This document shows, in pieces, positions 9,050 to 16,573 of a stretch of DNA of 32,547 bases. The translations under genes were made by a program, and so were the position numbers. The notes under the pieces are model-generated. The model ran no database searches, was not told the DNA's origin, and saw only the letters and a program-made list of their open reading frames with translations. The DNA comes from CAZDHT01 sp964505325 (GTDB lineage Bacteria; Planctomycetota; PUPC01): positions 1-32,547 of the forward strand of contig CAZDHT010000030.1 in assembly GCA_964505325.1 (NCBI GenBank). The letters are read 5' to 3'. Position 1 is the first letter of the stretch. Each line of letters begins with the position of its first letter.

Positions 9050-10292
9050 TTACGCAGCCCTTTCCAGTTCCATTCCGTCCTTGAACATTACGCCGCGAAG
9101 GACCTTGTCGATCAGCTCGTAGCCGTTGATTTTCCGCCACCGTTTCTCGGCTTCCCGGCCGAGCTTGAACACCATCGTGAGTGTGGCCGTGCGGGACCCG
9201 CACCCCTTCGTCTGTCGGCTGCGATGACGCACCGTGGCGAACGTCGACTCAATGGGGTTCGTCGTGCGGAGGTGTACCCAGTGCTCGGCAGGGAAGTCGT
9301 AGAAGGTGAACAGGATATCCCGGTCCTTACGAAGGCAGTCGCACGCCTTGGGATACTTCGCTCCATAACGGCTCAGGAACTCCTCGAAGGCGGCGAGGCC
9401 GTCCTCCTTCTTCTCCGCCATATACATCTCGTGGAGGAGTGGCTTCGCCGACGGCTGCACCTTCTTCGGCAGCTTGTCCAGCACGTTCGCGGTCTTGTGC
9501 ACCCAGCACCGCTGCTGCCGCGTCTTGGGGAATAGCTCCTCCATCGCCGTCCAGAAGCCGAGGGCACCGTCGCCCACGCACAGTTCCGGCCCGTCACTGA
9601 TTCCTCGACGCCGGAGGTCCCGCAGCAACTCAAGCCACGACAGCTTGCTCTCCCGTTCGCCGTCCCAGATGCCTACCAACTCTTTCGTGCCGTCCTCTCG
9701 CGTCCCCACGATCACCAGGAGGCACGGTCGCTCGCCGCTCAGGCGGACCTTGAAGTAGATGCCGTCCACCCACCAGTACACGTATCGCTTGCCGGTCAGG
9801 TCACGCCGCGACCACTCCTGGTATTCGTCCCCCCAGACCTGCTTCAGCCGAGTGATCGTCGTCGCGGATAGACCGGCCGCGTCCGGCCCCAGGATGGCCG
9901 CCAGGGCGTCGGGGAAGTCGTTCGTCGAGATCCCCCTTCAAGTAAAGCACCGGGATCAGCGCCTCGATGCTCGGCGTCCGCCGCATATACGGCGGCAGGA
10001 TGCGACTGGTGAACTTCTCCCCCGGCCGCCGATCGTGCACCCGCGGCTTCCGAACCCGGATGTCACCCAGGCCCGACTGGATCGTCCGTCCCGGCTGATA
10101 ACCATTCCGCACCACCAGCCGATGTCCTCTAGCCACGTCTGCGAGGTGGCCGTGTTCCGCCACGTAGCCCGACACCTCGGCCTCGATCGCCGCCTGAAGC
10201 ATTCGCCTGGCTCCCTCGCGGAGCAGTTCCTCCAGTGCCGTCCTCGATTCCTCTTCTCGCCTTCCGTCGTCCGACTCATTACAAGGCCTCAT
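9050..10292 (-). pseudogene. IS256-family transposase, split by a one-base frameshift
   Basis: The start is ATG at 10292, preceded by AAAGGAT. The first frame runs through LLREGARRMLQAAIEAEVSG and the conserved IEALIPVLYLKG. It then goes out of frame at a run of five C on the + strand (9932-9936; GGGGG in the mRNA sense). Skipping one G restores ISTNDFPDALAAILG and the rest without further stops, giving exactly 413 codons plus stop, the usual family length. The DDE catalytic residues appear present: Asp in YWWVDGIYFKV, Asp in CVGDGALGFW and Glu in NPIESTFATVRHR. This may be a real inactivating indel, a homopolymer sequencing error, or, less likely, a +1 programmed frameshift, which is not the norm for IS256. 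Confidence 0.85.
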
Positions 10293-10364
10293 GAGCGTAT
10301 CCTTTCTGTCCCTCTTGCGAGGGGTCTCATGGGAACGAAATGCACATCCCCAAAGGATACGCTC
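10293..10364 (-). promoter_or_regulatory. Inverted repeat enclosing the transposase ribosome site
   Basis: GAGCGTATCCTTT (10293-10305, + strand) and AAAGGATACGCTC (10352-10364) are perfect 13-base complements. The loop contains a second hairpin (CCCTC-TTGC-GAGGG, 10310-10323). In mRNA reading into the element from outside, the stem would cover the AAAGGAT ribosome site and end directly beside the ATG. Confidence 0.6.
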
Positions 10365-10399
10365 CTTCTTACCCATCCAGAACTCTTGATAGTATCTCC
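10349..10399. repeat. Right terminal inverted repeat of the IS
   Basis: Read inward on the - strand it begins GGAGATACTATCAAGAGTTC and reaches GTATCCTTTGGG, mirroring 8991-9042. It overlaps the outer arm of the fold-back repeat at 10352-10364. Confidence 0.6.
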
Positions 10400-10437
10400 C
10401 AAAACGGCCCAAAACCGGCCAGTCTGGCAGTCCTAGG

Positions 10438-10471
10438 AAAAACGGGCGGCAGTCGTAACTGGCTGCCGCCC
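10438..10471 (-). terminator. Intrinsic terminator of the tRNA operon
   Basis: In the - sense a perfect nine-base stem (GGGCGGCAG/CTGCCGCCC, 10463-10471 with 10444-10452) is followed by GTTTTT (10438-10443). It lies 14 bases after the tRNA-Arg sequence. Confidence 0.85.
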
Positions 10472-10484
10472 ATTCACTTGCGGG

Positions 10485-10558
10485 CACGCCGGGAGGGACT
10501 CGAACCCCCGACCCTCGGATTAGAAATCCGATGCTCTATCCGACTGAGCTACCGGCGC
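10485..10558 (-). tRNA. tRNA-Arg (anticodon TCT)
   Basis: A full cloverleaf can be drawn. The acceptor stem is GCGCCGG with CCGGCGU (first pair G-U), the D arm is GCTC...GAGC, and the anticodon stem TCGGA/TCCGA encloses TTTCTAA with anticodon TCT. The T arm holds the TTCGAGT loop. The 3' end continues CCCG, so CCA is not encoded, unlike its two operon partners. Confidence 0.93.
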
Positions 10559-10584
10559 GTGTCAGACAGCCGAAAACCTGTCGC

Positions 10585-10662
10585 TGGGGTGGACGATGGG
10601 ACTCGAACCCACGGCCTCCAGATCCACAATCTGGCGCTCTAACCAACTGAGCTACGCCCACC
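10585..10662 (-). tRNA. tRNA-His (anticodon GTG)
   Basis: The acceptor is GTGGGCG with CGTCCAC, plus an extra 5' G at 10662 facing C73, the identity feature of tRNA-His. The anticodon arm is CCAGA-TTGTGGA-TCTGG. The 3' CCA is encoded (10585-10587). Confidence 0.94.
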
Positions 10663-10694
10663 ACGCGATGATTTCGATGTTGGGACGCCGGACG

Positions 10695-10771
10695 TGGTCG
10701 GGGCGGGCGGATTTGAACCGCCGACCTTCTGGTCCCAAACCAGACGCGCTGCCAAACTGCGCCACGCCCCG
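10695..10771 (-). tRNA. tRNA-Pro (anticodon TGG)
   Basis: The acceptor CGGGGCG pairs perfectly with CGCCCCG. The anticodon arm is TCTGG-TTTGGGA-CCAGA, reading TGG, and the T loop is TTCAAAT. CCA is encoded (10695-10697). It is the first tRNA after the promoter. Confidence 0.94.
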
Positions 10772-10853
10772 TTCCTGCCGCTGCGCCAAGCCGGGGTCGA
10801 CTTCCGCAGACCTCGCCGGCTGAACCTAAAGCAGCCTCGAATAACCGGTTGGA

Positions 10854-10882
10854 ATTATACCGCTGCCCCCGAATTCTGTCAA
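10854..10882 (-). promoter_or_regulatory. Consensus sigma-70 promoter of the tRNA operon
   Basis: An exact TTGACA (10877-10882) and exact TATAAT (10854-10859) are separated by exactly 17 bases. Transcription would start near 10847, about 75 bases before tRNA-Pro. The promoter lies within 50 bases of the CapA-like stop codon. Confidence 0.93.
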
Positions 10883-10929
10883 GCGACGCGGATCGCCGCA
10901 GTCACCCGCCTTCTGCATTTTGGGCTTCC

Positions 10930-12171
10930 TCATGTCGTGGCGCTTGGAGCCATCGCTTTCAGGCGGGCCATCAGGCCGTCCAGGTATTGCCGGTCCGCCG
11001 CCACGTGGGCGAGCCGGCCCTCGGTCCGCAGGCGGAGGATGTGCGTCAGCGCCTCGCGGTGCGCCTCGCAGTTGAACAGGTTGTACGCGAGCAGTTCCGC
11101 CTTGCGGCGGCCGTCGCCGGCCTGGAACAGCGGGGCCAGCTTCCGCATGTGCCCGGTGTAGCGGTGCTCGTAGAGCCAGACGCACTGCTCGTCCCACAGC
11201 GCCGCCATCCGCACGTCGTCCGAGAGCGGTGCGGACAGCTCGTTGAGGAAGCGGATGTAATCGTGGCGCTCGTTGCCGCCGAGCAGGCCGGCCCCGCCGT
11301 CCGGCGCCTTGCGGAGCGGATGGGCCTGTACGGAGCTGACCCCGTCCGCCGCGAGTTCGAGCTCGAGCAAGAAGCTGGTATCCGTCTCCGGCTCGTGCCC
11401 GGCCCAGTCGAAGAGAAAGTTGCCGAGGCTGTAGGCGATGGGCCGGTCGCCGTACAGCTCGATGCCCTGCGGGACGTGCGGGTGGTGGGCGATGACGGCG
11501 TGCGCCCCGGCGTCGATCAGCTGGCGGGAGAAACGCTGGACCCAGGGCGGCGGGAACAGTATCTGCTCGTTGCCCGCGTGGAGGAAGACGAGGACGACGT
11601 CCGCCGCGCCGGCGGCCCCCGTCACTGCGCGGCAGTTGGCGACAGGACGGAGCGGTGCGGCGCCCGGCCCGCCGCGCGACCGGCTGAACTCGCCTTCGGC
11701 GATGTTCAGCAGAGCGAGGCGCAGGCCGCCGACCTCCAGCATCAGCGGCGCCTCTGCGTCCTGCGGCGTCGTCCCGGCGCCCAGGCGCCGGATGCCGGCC
11801 TGGTCCAGCGCGGCAAGCGTGTCGGCGAGGCCACGTTCACCCTGGTCCATAATGTGGTTGTTCGCCAGGCAGGCGATGTCGACGCCCGCCGCGGCCAGGC
11901 CCGCCGCGACGCGCCGGGTCACGCCGAAGTTCGGCCCGCACTTTTCGATGGGCGCGGGCGTGTCCGTCAGCGGCGATTCCAGATTGACCACGGACAGGTC
12001 GGCGCGCTCGAACAGCGGCAGGGAATCGGCGAACGCCTCGGCCGCGCGGCCCGCACTCAGCATCGCCTCTAATCGATTGATCGGGCACAGGTCGCCGGCG
12101 ACGAGCAGGCGCAGGCGCGGCGACTCCGCGCTGATGGCGACCGCCCCGTCGGCATTCAAGAGGTCCGGCAC
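10930..12171 (-). CDS. CapA/PgsA-like metallophosphatase-fold protein
   Basis: The product is 413 residues, starting at GTG 12171 after GAAGGAGA. Conserved PGA_cap motifs appear in order: VAGDLCP (about 22-28), NLESPLT, LANNHIMDQG, HAGNEQ (the family usually has HWG), HHPHVPQGIE and YSLGNFLFD. These are the metal-binding residues of a calcineurin-like fold. Capsule-associated CapA/PgsA proteins are normally membrane-anchored; this one has no signal peptide or membrane helix, so it may be cytoplasmic or have another role. About 150 C-terminal residues are helix-rich and not recognised. The start lies 18 bases after the GH9 stop with the ribosome site in that gap, so the two are probably co-transcribed. 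Confidence 0.85.
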   Translation of the reverse strand: MPDLLNADGAVAISAESPRLRLLVAGDLCPINRLEAMLSAGRAAEAFADSLPLFERADLSVVNLESPLTDTPAPIEKCGPNFGVTRRVAAGLAAAGVDIACLANNHIMDQGERGLADTLAALDQAGIRRLGAGTTPQDAEAPLMLEVGGLRLALLNIAEGEFSRSRGGPGAAPLRPVANCRAVTGAAGAADVVLVFLHAGNEQILFPPPWVQRFSRQLIDAGAHAVIAHHPHVPQGIELYGDRPIAYSLGNFLFDWAGHEPETDTSFLLELELAADGVSSVQAHPLRKAPDGGAGLLGGNERHDYIRFLNELSAPLSDDVRMAALWDEQCVWLYEHRYTGHMRKLAPLFQAGDGRRKAELLAYNLFNCEAHREALTHILRLRTEGRLAHVAADRQYLDGLMARLKAMAPSATT

Positions 12172-12189
12172 CGTGATGGTCTCCTTCGT

Positions 12190-15039
12190 CTATCTCCGTG
12201 CGGCGAGATAGCCCCAGACGTAAGAGCTCGGGCCGAGGGTCTGATGAATGGTGTACTCGTTCACCGCCGGCCAGCCGAAGATGTCGTGGTAGGCCTCGGT
12301 GCTCGGCCAGGCCCACGCGGTCGGCGTGCAGGCCCGGGCCAGGAACCACTTGATCGGCCAGTTGAAGTAGTCGCCCTGTTTGTGCATCGGCAGCTCAAGA
12401 TCGAACTGGCCGTAGACGGTGATGCCCGCCGGGGCGGGCCGGCCGGAGCGGCGGCTGTCGATGTGCAGCGGGTGCTTCGGCCACTCGTGTCCCAGGCCGG
12501 TGGTGAACGTCATGTTCATCGGGTTCGCGCCCAGGCAGTACTGCGTGCCGAGCACGATCGTCTTGAGGTATTCCAGCTTGCCCGTGAGCGCGTGAGCACG
12601 AACAAGCTGGACGCACTCGGCCGGCGAGCTGTAGAAGCCCATGTGGTGCGGCTTCGACTTGTGCGTCGAGACGAGGCCGAACGCGTTGCCCTTCGAGTAC
12701 GTGATGCAGCGATCGGCCTCCTTGAGGATCGCCCCGAGCGCCGTCTTCTTCAGCTTCGCGTCGGCCAGCTTGTCGTCCAACCGCGCGTAGACGAACGCCG
12801 CGTCGCGCTGGATGTGGTCCTTCCAGTCGAAGAGCTCGCAGTCTGGGTCTTTCAGGCAGGTGTGTTCAAGGAAGACGGCGTGCCACTTCTTGTCACCGGT
12901 CAGGCGATACAGTTCGAGCGCTGCGAGGTTGCGGTCGTCGCGAATCTGACGCGGGCGCTTCGCGACCGTCTTGTCGTTCTTCCATTTCGCGTATTCGGCC
13001 TCGGCCCAGTTCATGGCGCGGAGGGCGCTTTCCTCGTACGTCTTCGCGAGCTTCGGGTCGATCTTCCGCAGGACGCACGCCGCGCGCGCGGCGACGCCGG
13101 CGTAGATGTGGCTGGACCACATCCCGGGCGCGTAGGCCATCACGGGGAGCGACTCGAGCCAACTAACCTCGCCCTTGACCGGATGTGCGGCGGCCTCGAC
13201 CCCGCCGCGCACCCCGCCGGCCTTCGTCTGAAGCCGCCGGTAGAAATCGATGTTCCACAGCGCCTCTGCCACCAGGGGGACCGGCTTGCTGAAGTGGTCG
13301 AGCACCGAGGGGTTCTTCGACGTGGTCTCGAGCAGTTCGAGAAGCAGCCGTGTCGCCGCCAGGTGCTGAATGCGCCGGTCCCAGTCGCCGGCGTCCATGT
13401 ATCCGCCCCACGCTTGCGGCAAGGTCTCGTCGGTCTTCGTGCGGAGCAGTTCGGTGAAGGCGTTCTTGTCGCGAAGGTTCAGCCCCATCGACGTGTCCAT
13501 CAGCGGTACGGTCGACTGGAACACCTTCACCCCGTCTTCGGGATGGTAGCACCTGGGCCGGCGGACGCCCAGCCGGACCCCGCTGCGATGGTTGCGGAAG
13601 CCCTGCATCGACACCAGGTACGCCCGGCGCCACGCCATCTCACCGACCTCGAACCGATAGCTGCACCCGACGCCCTCGACATACAGGCGATAGCGCCCGG
13701 GCTTCTCGAAGTCGGAGAAGTCCATTCGATACACGTTGGTCTTGTTGTAGTTGACGTCCTGCTTCATGCGTTCCGCCTGGTTCGCCGCCACTGCCAGAAC
13801 AACCTTGCCGTCGTATGCCGCCTGATTCGTGCGGTCGTCGATGAGCGAGAAGCGCAGCCCATTTGGATACGCGTGTGCGCCGCCGGTGCCGAGCCAGACC
13901 GAGAGGAATCCGCGTTTCGCCGGGTCGTTCGGATGGAAGCCTACGTGGCTGACATGCACCGCCTCGCTGCGCGTCGTCGCTGGGCTGTGCTTGTACGTGC
14001 GCGTAGCGGAGTTCACATTGACCTTGCCGAAGCTGATGGCGTAGCTCTTGCCTACGGCGAGCGGCTTCGGCAGCTTGAGATAGATTACGTGTCGCATCGC
14101 GAACTTGCGGCCAGGCTGTGCCCAGTCGCTCGGCTTGCTCTTGCGCCACAACGCGACCGGCTTCAGCCCGGTCGCGTAGGCTGGATCGTCCTTCGACGTG
14201 ATGGTGTACTCGGTCGTCAGGTCGGCGAACTCGGTCTGGAGCGCATCGCCGATCAGCTTCTCGAACGTGCACAGCCAGTCGCGTTTCGGCCCGGCCAGCC
14301 AGCCGACCGGCCTTCCCTCGCTGATCAGCAGAACCTCGCGCACCACGCCCTGCTTGTTCTTTTCCACCTGCGTCTTGTCGCCGGGTCTCGGGACGTAGCG
14401 CGCGAGGATGCTCGGCCGGACGTGCCCGGCCTGGATGGTGATTCCGATGATGTCGGGCGCCACCGCACCGACGTGCAGGATGATCGGCGAGTCCTTGGTC
14501 CGGGGCAACGGCGTGACCTCGACGACCTGCAACGACAGCTCGTCCGCCCAGACCTTCCCCTTGCCCTTCATGTACACCATCAGCATCACGTTCGCGCCGT
14601 TGGCGGGAACGGTCAGCCTACGGTTGAAGCTCTTCCAGTTGGTCGTGTGCCAGGCCTGGACCAGGTTGATCCAGTCGACGCGCTGGTAGTTCTTGTCGCG
14701 GATGAACAGTGCGATCGACGCGTACTGGACGTCCTGCGACCGCAGACTGCCGCGCAGGACGACCGTTCGGCCCGCGAGGCCCGCGATGGTCTGCGAGGTA
14801 TTGCCATCCGCGAATCCGCCCACCGTCTCGAGCCGGAGCGACGCCGGGCCCTTCACGAAGACCTTCGTGTCGCGGACGACGCGCAGCGTCCCGCCATCCT
14901 TCGGCGTCCACGTCTTGCCCCACCCGGTTGGGACGGCCTCGCCGTCTGTCATCGAGCCGTTCACGAGCGCCGGCTCACCGGCCAACAGACTGGATGCCCA
15001 CAGGGCGATGAAAACGAGTCCTGCGGTTTTGCCGCGCAT
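12190..15039 (-). CDS. Exported GH9 glycoside hydrolase
   Basis: The product is 949 residues. ATG 15039 gives a signal peptide (KTAGLVFIALWASSLLAGEPA); an in-frame GTG at 15054 overlaps the AGGAGGTG ribosome site and is not used here. Residues about 25-175 resemble a carbohydrate-binding beta-sandwich and about 180-355 is an unrecognised beta-rich segment. Residues about 358-465 are a CelD-type N-terminal Ig domain (HVSHVGFHPNDPAKRG...FEKPGRYRLYV). The (alpha/alpha)6 catalytic domain follows, with GGYMDAGDWD at 545-554 holding the catalytic aspartates, LGANPMNMTFTTGLG, and NEYT with the presumed proton donor Glu928 near the end. GH9 enzymes cut beta-1,4-glucans or remove terminal sugars from related oligosaccharides; the exact substrate is not readable. 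Confidence 0.88.
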   Translation of the reverse strand: MRGKTAGLVFIALWASSLLAGEPALVNGSMTDGEAVPTGWGKTWTPKDGGTLRVVRDTKVFVKGPASLRLETVGGFADGNTSQTIAGLAGRTVVLRGSLRSQDVQYASIALFIRDKNYQRVDWINLVQAWHTTNWKSFNRRLTVPANGANVMLMVYMKGKGKVWADELSLQVVEVTPLPRTKDSPIILHVGAVAPDIIGITIQAGHVRPSILARYVPRPGDKTQVEKNKQGVVREVLLISEGRPVGWLAGPKRDWLCTFEKLIGDALQTEFADLTTEYTITSKDDPAYATGLKPVALWRKSKPSDWAQPGRKFAMRHVIYLKLPKPLAVGKSYAISFGKVNVNSATRTYKHSPATTRSEAVHVSHVGFHPNDPAKRGFLSVWLGTGGAHAYPNGLRFSLIDDRTNQAAYDGKVVLAVAANQAERMKQDVNYNKTNVYRMDFSDFEKPGRYRLYVEGVGCSYRFEVGEMAWRRAYLVSMQGFRNHRSGVRLGVRRPRCYHPEDGVKVFQSTVPLMDTSMGLNLRDKNAFTELLRTKTDETLPQAWGGYMDAGDWDRRIQHLAATRLLLELLETTSKNPSVLDHFSKPVPLVAEALWNIDFYRRLQTKAGGVRGGVEAAAHPVKGEVSWLESLPVMAYAPGMWSSHIYAGVAARAACVLRKIDPKLAKTYEESALRAMNWAEAEYAKWKNDKTVAKRPRQIRDDRNLAALELYRLTGDKKWHAVFLEHTCLKDPDCELFDWKDHIQRDAAFVYARLDDKLADAKLKKTALGAILKEADRCITYSKGNAFGLVSTHKSKPHHMGFYSSPAECVQLVRAHALTGKLEYLKTIVLGTQYCLGANPMNMTFTTGLGHEWPKHPLHIDSRRSGRPAPAGITVYGQFDLELPMHKQGDYFNWPIKWFLARACTPTAWAWPSTEAYHDIFGWPAVNEYTIHQTLGPSSYVWGYLAARR

Positions 15040-15129
15040 GGCAGCCCCCGTCACCTCCTGGTCGCGGAGCTTTCCGGGCCGGACACTCGGAACCGGCCGC
15101 TACACCGTCTCGGTCGTGTCCTTTCTCAT

Positions 15130-15147
15130 GAACAGCATCCGCTCGGC
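15130..15147. repeat. 18-bp direct repeat, copy 1
   Basis: GAACAGCATCCGCTCGGC, identical to 16189-16206. The two copies flank the unrecognised gene. On the - strand weaker similarity continues outward and ends in a shared stop triplet of a tiny ORF (ATGCTGTTC...TAG), with a 12-base indel between the copies. Confidence 0.75.
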
Positions 15148-15157
15148 GTTCCACGCA

Positions 15158-16129
15158 CTAACTTGACGGTGTGCTTGCCTCAAGCTTCCGCCGAATCTCC
15201 TCCGGCGACAATGGTCTAATATGTTCAAGAGACACCTTGTGACCCCTTTGAAGCTCGGTAACGCCGGGCGACTTCGACCAAGGCGCATCAAATGCTTTCG
15301 GCTCGCTCGGTCGGGTGAATGCCACCTCGTTTCGCGGGCGCCCGCAGTAGATTTGGAGGCACGAAACTACGTTGCTGATGGACGAGGCAATCAGATGGAC
15401 CGCTTCCGCGGTCAGCTCTGGGAACCAGTTGAGGGTTACCAAGGAAGCATGGAGATTCGCTTTGCCCGCGCCAGCAACAGCCTCTGTCACGGGAAACGTG
15501 GTGCCAAACTGGCTGCCCCCGACTGTGATCATCTTCTCTGCTGGTGCCGGAACACCGGGGGTGTCTTCGACCCCAACGCTCAAGAAACAGCCGCCTGGGC
15601 TTACCCTTAGCCCGTGCTTCAGACTGTTGTATTCCTGCCTGCTGCGTGTGTCGAGTATGTCCACAGAAAGGCGCTGCCACAGTCGGGCAAATCGCGCGCA
15701 GGTCTGATCGGATGCCTTCTGAGCCCACTCAGCGTGTTTGTGTACGAACTGAGAGAGACGGAGCCACGTCACCTGTTGCCAACCTAGCAAGTTCACCACA
15801 CTGGCTGGGTGAGTTGATACGGCTTGTACTGCCTCACACAGTTGCTTGGTCGTACATTTCTGAAGCCAACCATGCACGCAATTTGGTGCTTGGACTGCAG
15901 CGATGAGTAGCGAGAAGAGCGTCTCTAGACTGTGGTGATATGCCGCGCGCAGGGCCAGCGCTGCGCGGTGGCCATCTTCACTGTCATCAACACCCAGCAG
16001 ATGTACCTTTGCTTGATAGCCGAAATACTCCGGAACCAACGACTGCAAGAACTCAAGGCTTCGTTTGCGTAAGTCGTCCCCCCACATGCAGTAGTAATCA
16101 CCACCAACGACGAACGGAGTGTACTGCAT
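15158..16129 (-). CDS. Hypothetical protein, lower-GC gene
   Basis: The product is 323 residues from ATG 16129; GTG 16180 would add 17 residues that look non-conserved. The ribosome site is weak at either start. I do not recognise the family. The N-terminal part (YTPFVVGGDYYCMWGDDLRK) is followed by a helix-rich middle (YHHSLETLFSLLIAAVQ, LCEAVQAVSTHPASVVNLLG). The segment RQEYNSLKHGLRV recalls KHG-containing HEPN-like proteins, but spacing from Arg to His is longer than the usual Rx4-6H, so this is only a hint. Base composition is visibly less GC-rich than its neighbours and cysteines are frequent. With the direct repeats and the adjacent toxin-antitoxin pair, this suggests acquired DNA. It has no export signal. 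Confidence 0.65.
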   Translation of the reverse strand: MQYTPFVVGGDYYCMWGDDLRKRSLEFLQSLVPEYFGYQAKVHLLGVDDSEDGHRAALALRAAYHHSLETLFSLLIAAVQAPNCVHGWLQKCTTKQLCEAVQAVSTHPASVVNLLGWQQVTWLRLSQFVHKHAEWAQKASDQTCARFARLWQRLSVDILDTRSRQEYNSLKHGLRVSPGGCFLSVGVEDTPGVPAPAEKMITVGGSQFGTTFPVTEAVAGAGKANLHASLVTLNWFPELTAEAVHLIASSISNVVSCLQIYCGRPRNEVAFTRPSEPKAFDAPWSKSPGVTELQRGHKVSLEHIRPLSPEEIRRKLEASTPSS

Positions 16130-16188
16130 TTCTCGTCGCCTCGCTGCTAGAGCGTCCTGGCCGTGTGCTTCCTCAGGCACGGTACTAC

Positions 16189-16206
16189 GAACAGCATCCG
16201 CTCGGC
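16189..16206. repeat. 18-bp direct repeat, copy 2
   Basis: An identical copy of 15130-15147, in the same orientation. It lies just downstream (- sense) of the antitoxin stop codon, while copy 1 lies just downstream of the hypothetical gene's stop. Confidence 0.75.
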
Positions 16207-16221
16207 AAGCCGGCCGGTGGA

Positions 16222-16524
16222 CTATTTCGTCGCCATCGTCACGCTCAGCTTGCGGTTCAATGCCGCGGCAATACGGGTGAGCATGGTGAGAGAGTGGCCT
16301 TCGTAGTCGGCGTCTTCCAGCCGGCTGATCACCGACTGGGTGGTGCCGACCGTCTCGGCCAACTGCTTCTGTGTCAGTCCGGCCTCGGTGCGCAGATCAT
16401 GGATCATTCGCGCGACCTGTGCGTTGACCCGCTCCGCTTCCACAGCGGCCTGTCGTTTCGGGTCGCCTTTGACGTACCGGCGTGTCAGTATGTCCGTTGC
16501 GTTGCTCGTCCGTTTCCTGGTCAT
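16222..16524 (-). CDS. higA: HigA-type antitoxin, XRE/Cro helix-turn-helix
   Basis: The product is 100 residues with a GGGAGCG ribosome site. Residues about 45-97 are a helix-turn-helix of the XRE type (LTQKQLAETVGTTQSVISRL, then an LTMLTRIAAAL helix). The N-terminal half is charged and probably wraps the toxin. It starts 26 bases after the toxin stop, giving the toxin-first order typical of HigBA. It is expected to neutralise the toxin and repress the shared promoter. The symbol follows order and family, not a close homologue. Confidence 0.85.
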   Translation of the reverse strand: MTRKRTSNATDILTRRYVKGDPKRQAAVEAERVNAQVARMIHDLRTEAGLTQKQLAETVGTTQSVISRLEDADYEGHSLTMLTRIAAALNRKLSVTMATK

Positions 16525-16546
16525 TGCATCGCTCCCTGGGTAACGC

Positions 16547-16573
16547 GTAGCTACCCACGATAGGTGTAGCTAC
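16547..16573. repeat. Paired GTAGCTAC palindromes
   Basis: The self-complementary GTAGCTAC occurs at 16547-16554 and 16566-16573, 19 bases apart, spanning the toxin stop codon. It may be a protein-binding site or a transcript hairpin between the two reading frames. The function is a guess. Confidence 0.3.

Larger units (their letters stand above)
8991..10399 (-). mobile_element. IS256-family insertion sequence
   Basis: The element is about 1.41 kb, normal for IS256. Its ends are imperfect inverted repeats. Read inward, the left end is GGAGCTATTGTCAAG and the right end GGAGATACTATCAAG; similarity continues about 50 bases, to 9042 and back to 10349. No clear target duplication is seen at the flanks, which fits an old insertion or a slightly misplaced boundary. 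It sits between the NBR1-type gene and the end of the tRNA operon, about 36 bases from the tRNA terminator, so no gene is interrupted. Confidence 0.8.

Noticed and set aside
12244..15219. A 991-codon open frame opposite the GH9 gene
   Set aside because: It mirrors the GH9 coding strand, which has a signal peptide, family motifs and catalytic residues. The opposite frame is a codon-bias shadow rich in Arg, Val, Ala and Leu.
15100..16224. Integron-like cassette with attC sites around the hypothetical gene
   Set aside because: The repeats follow stop codons, but they lack the GTTRRRY/RYYYAAC core boxes and the folded symmetry of attC, and no integrase is present.
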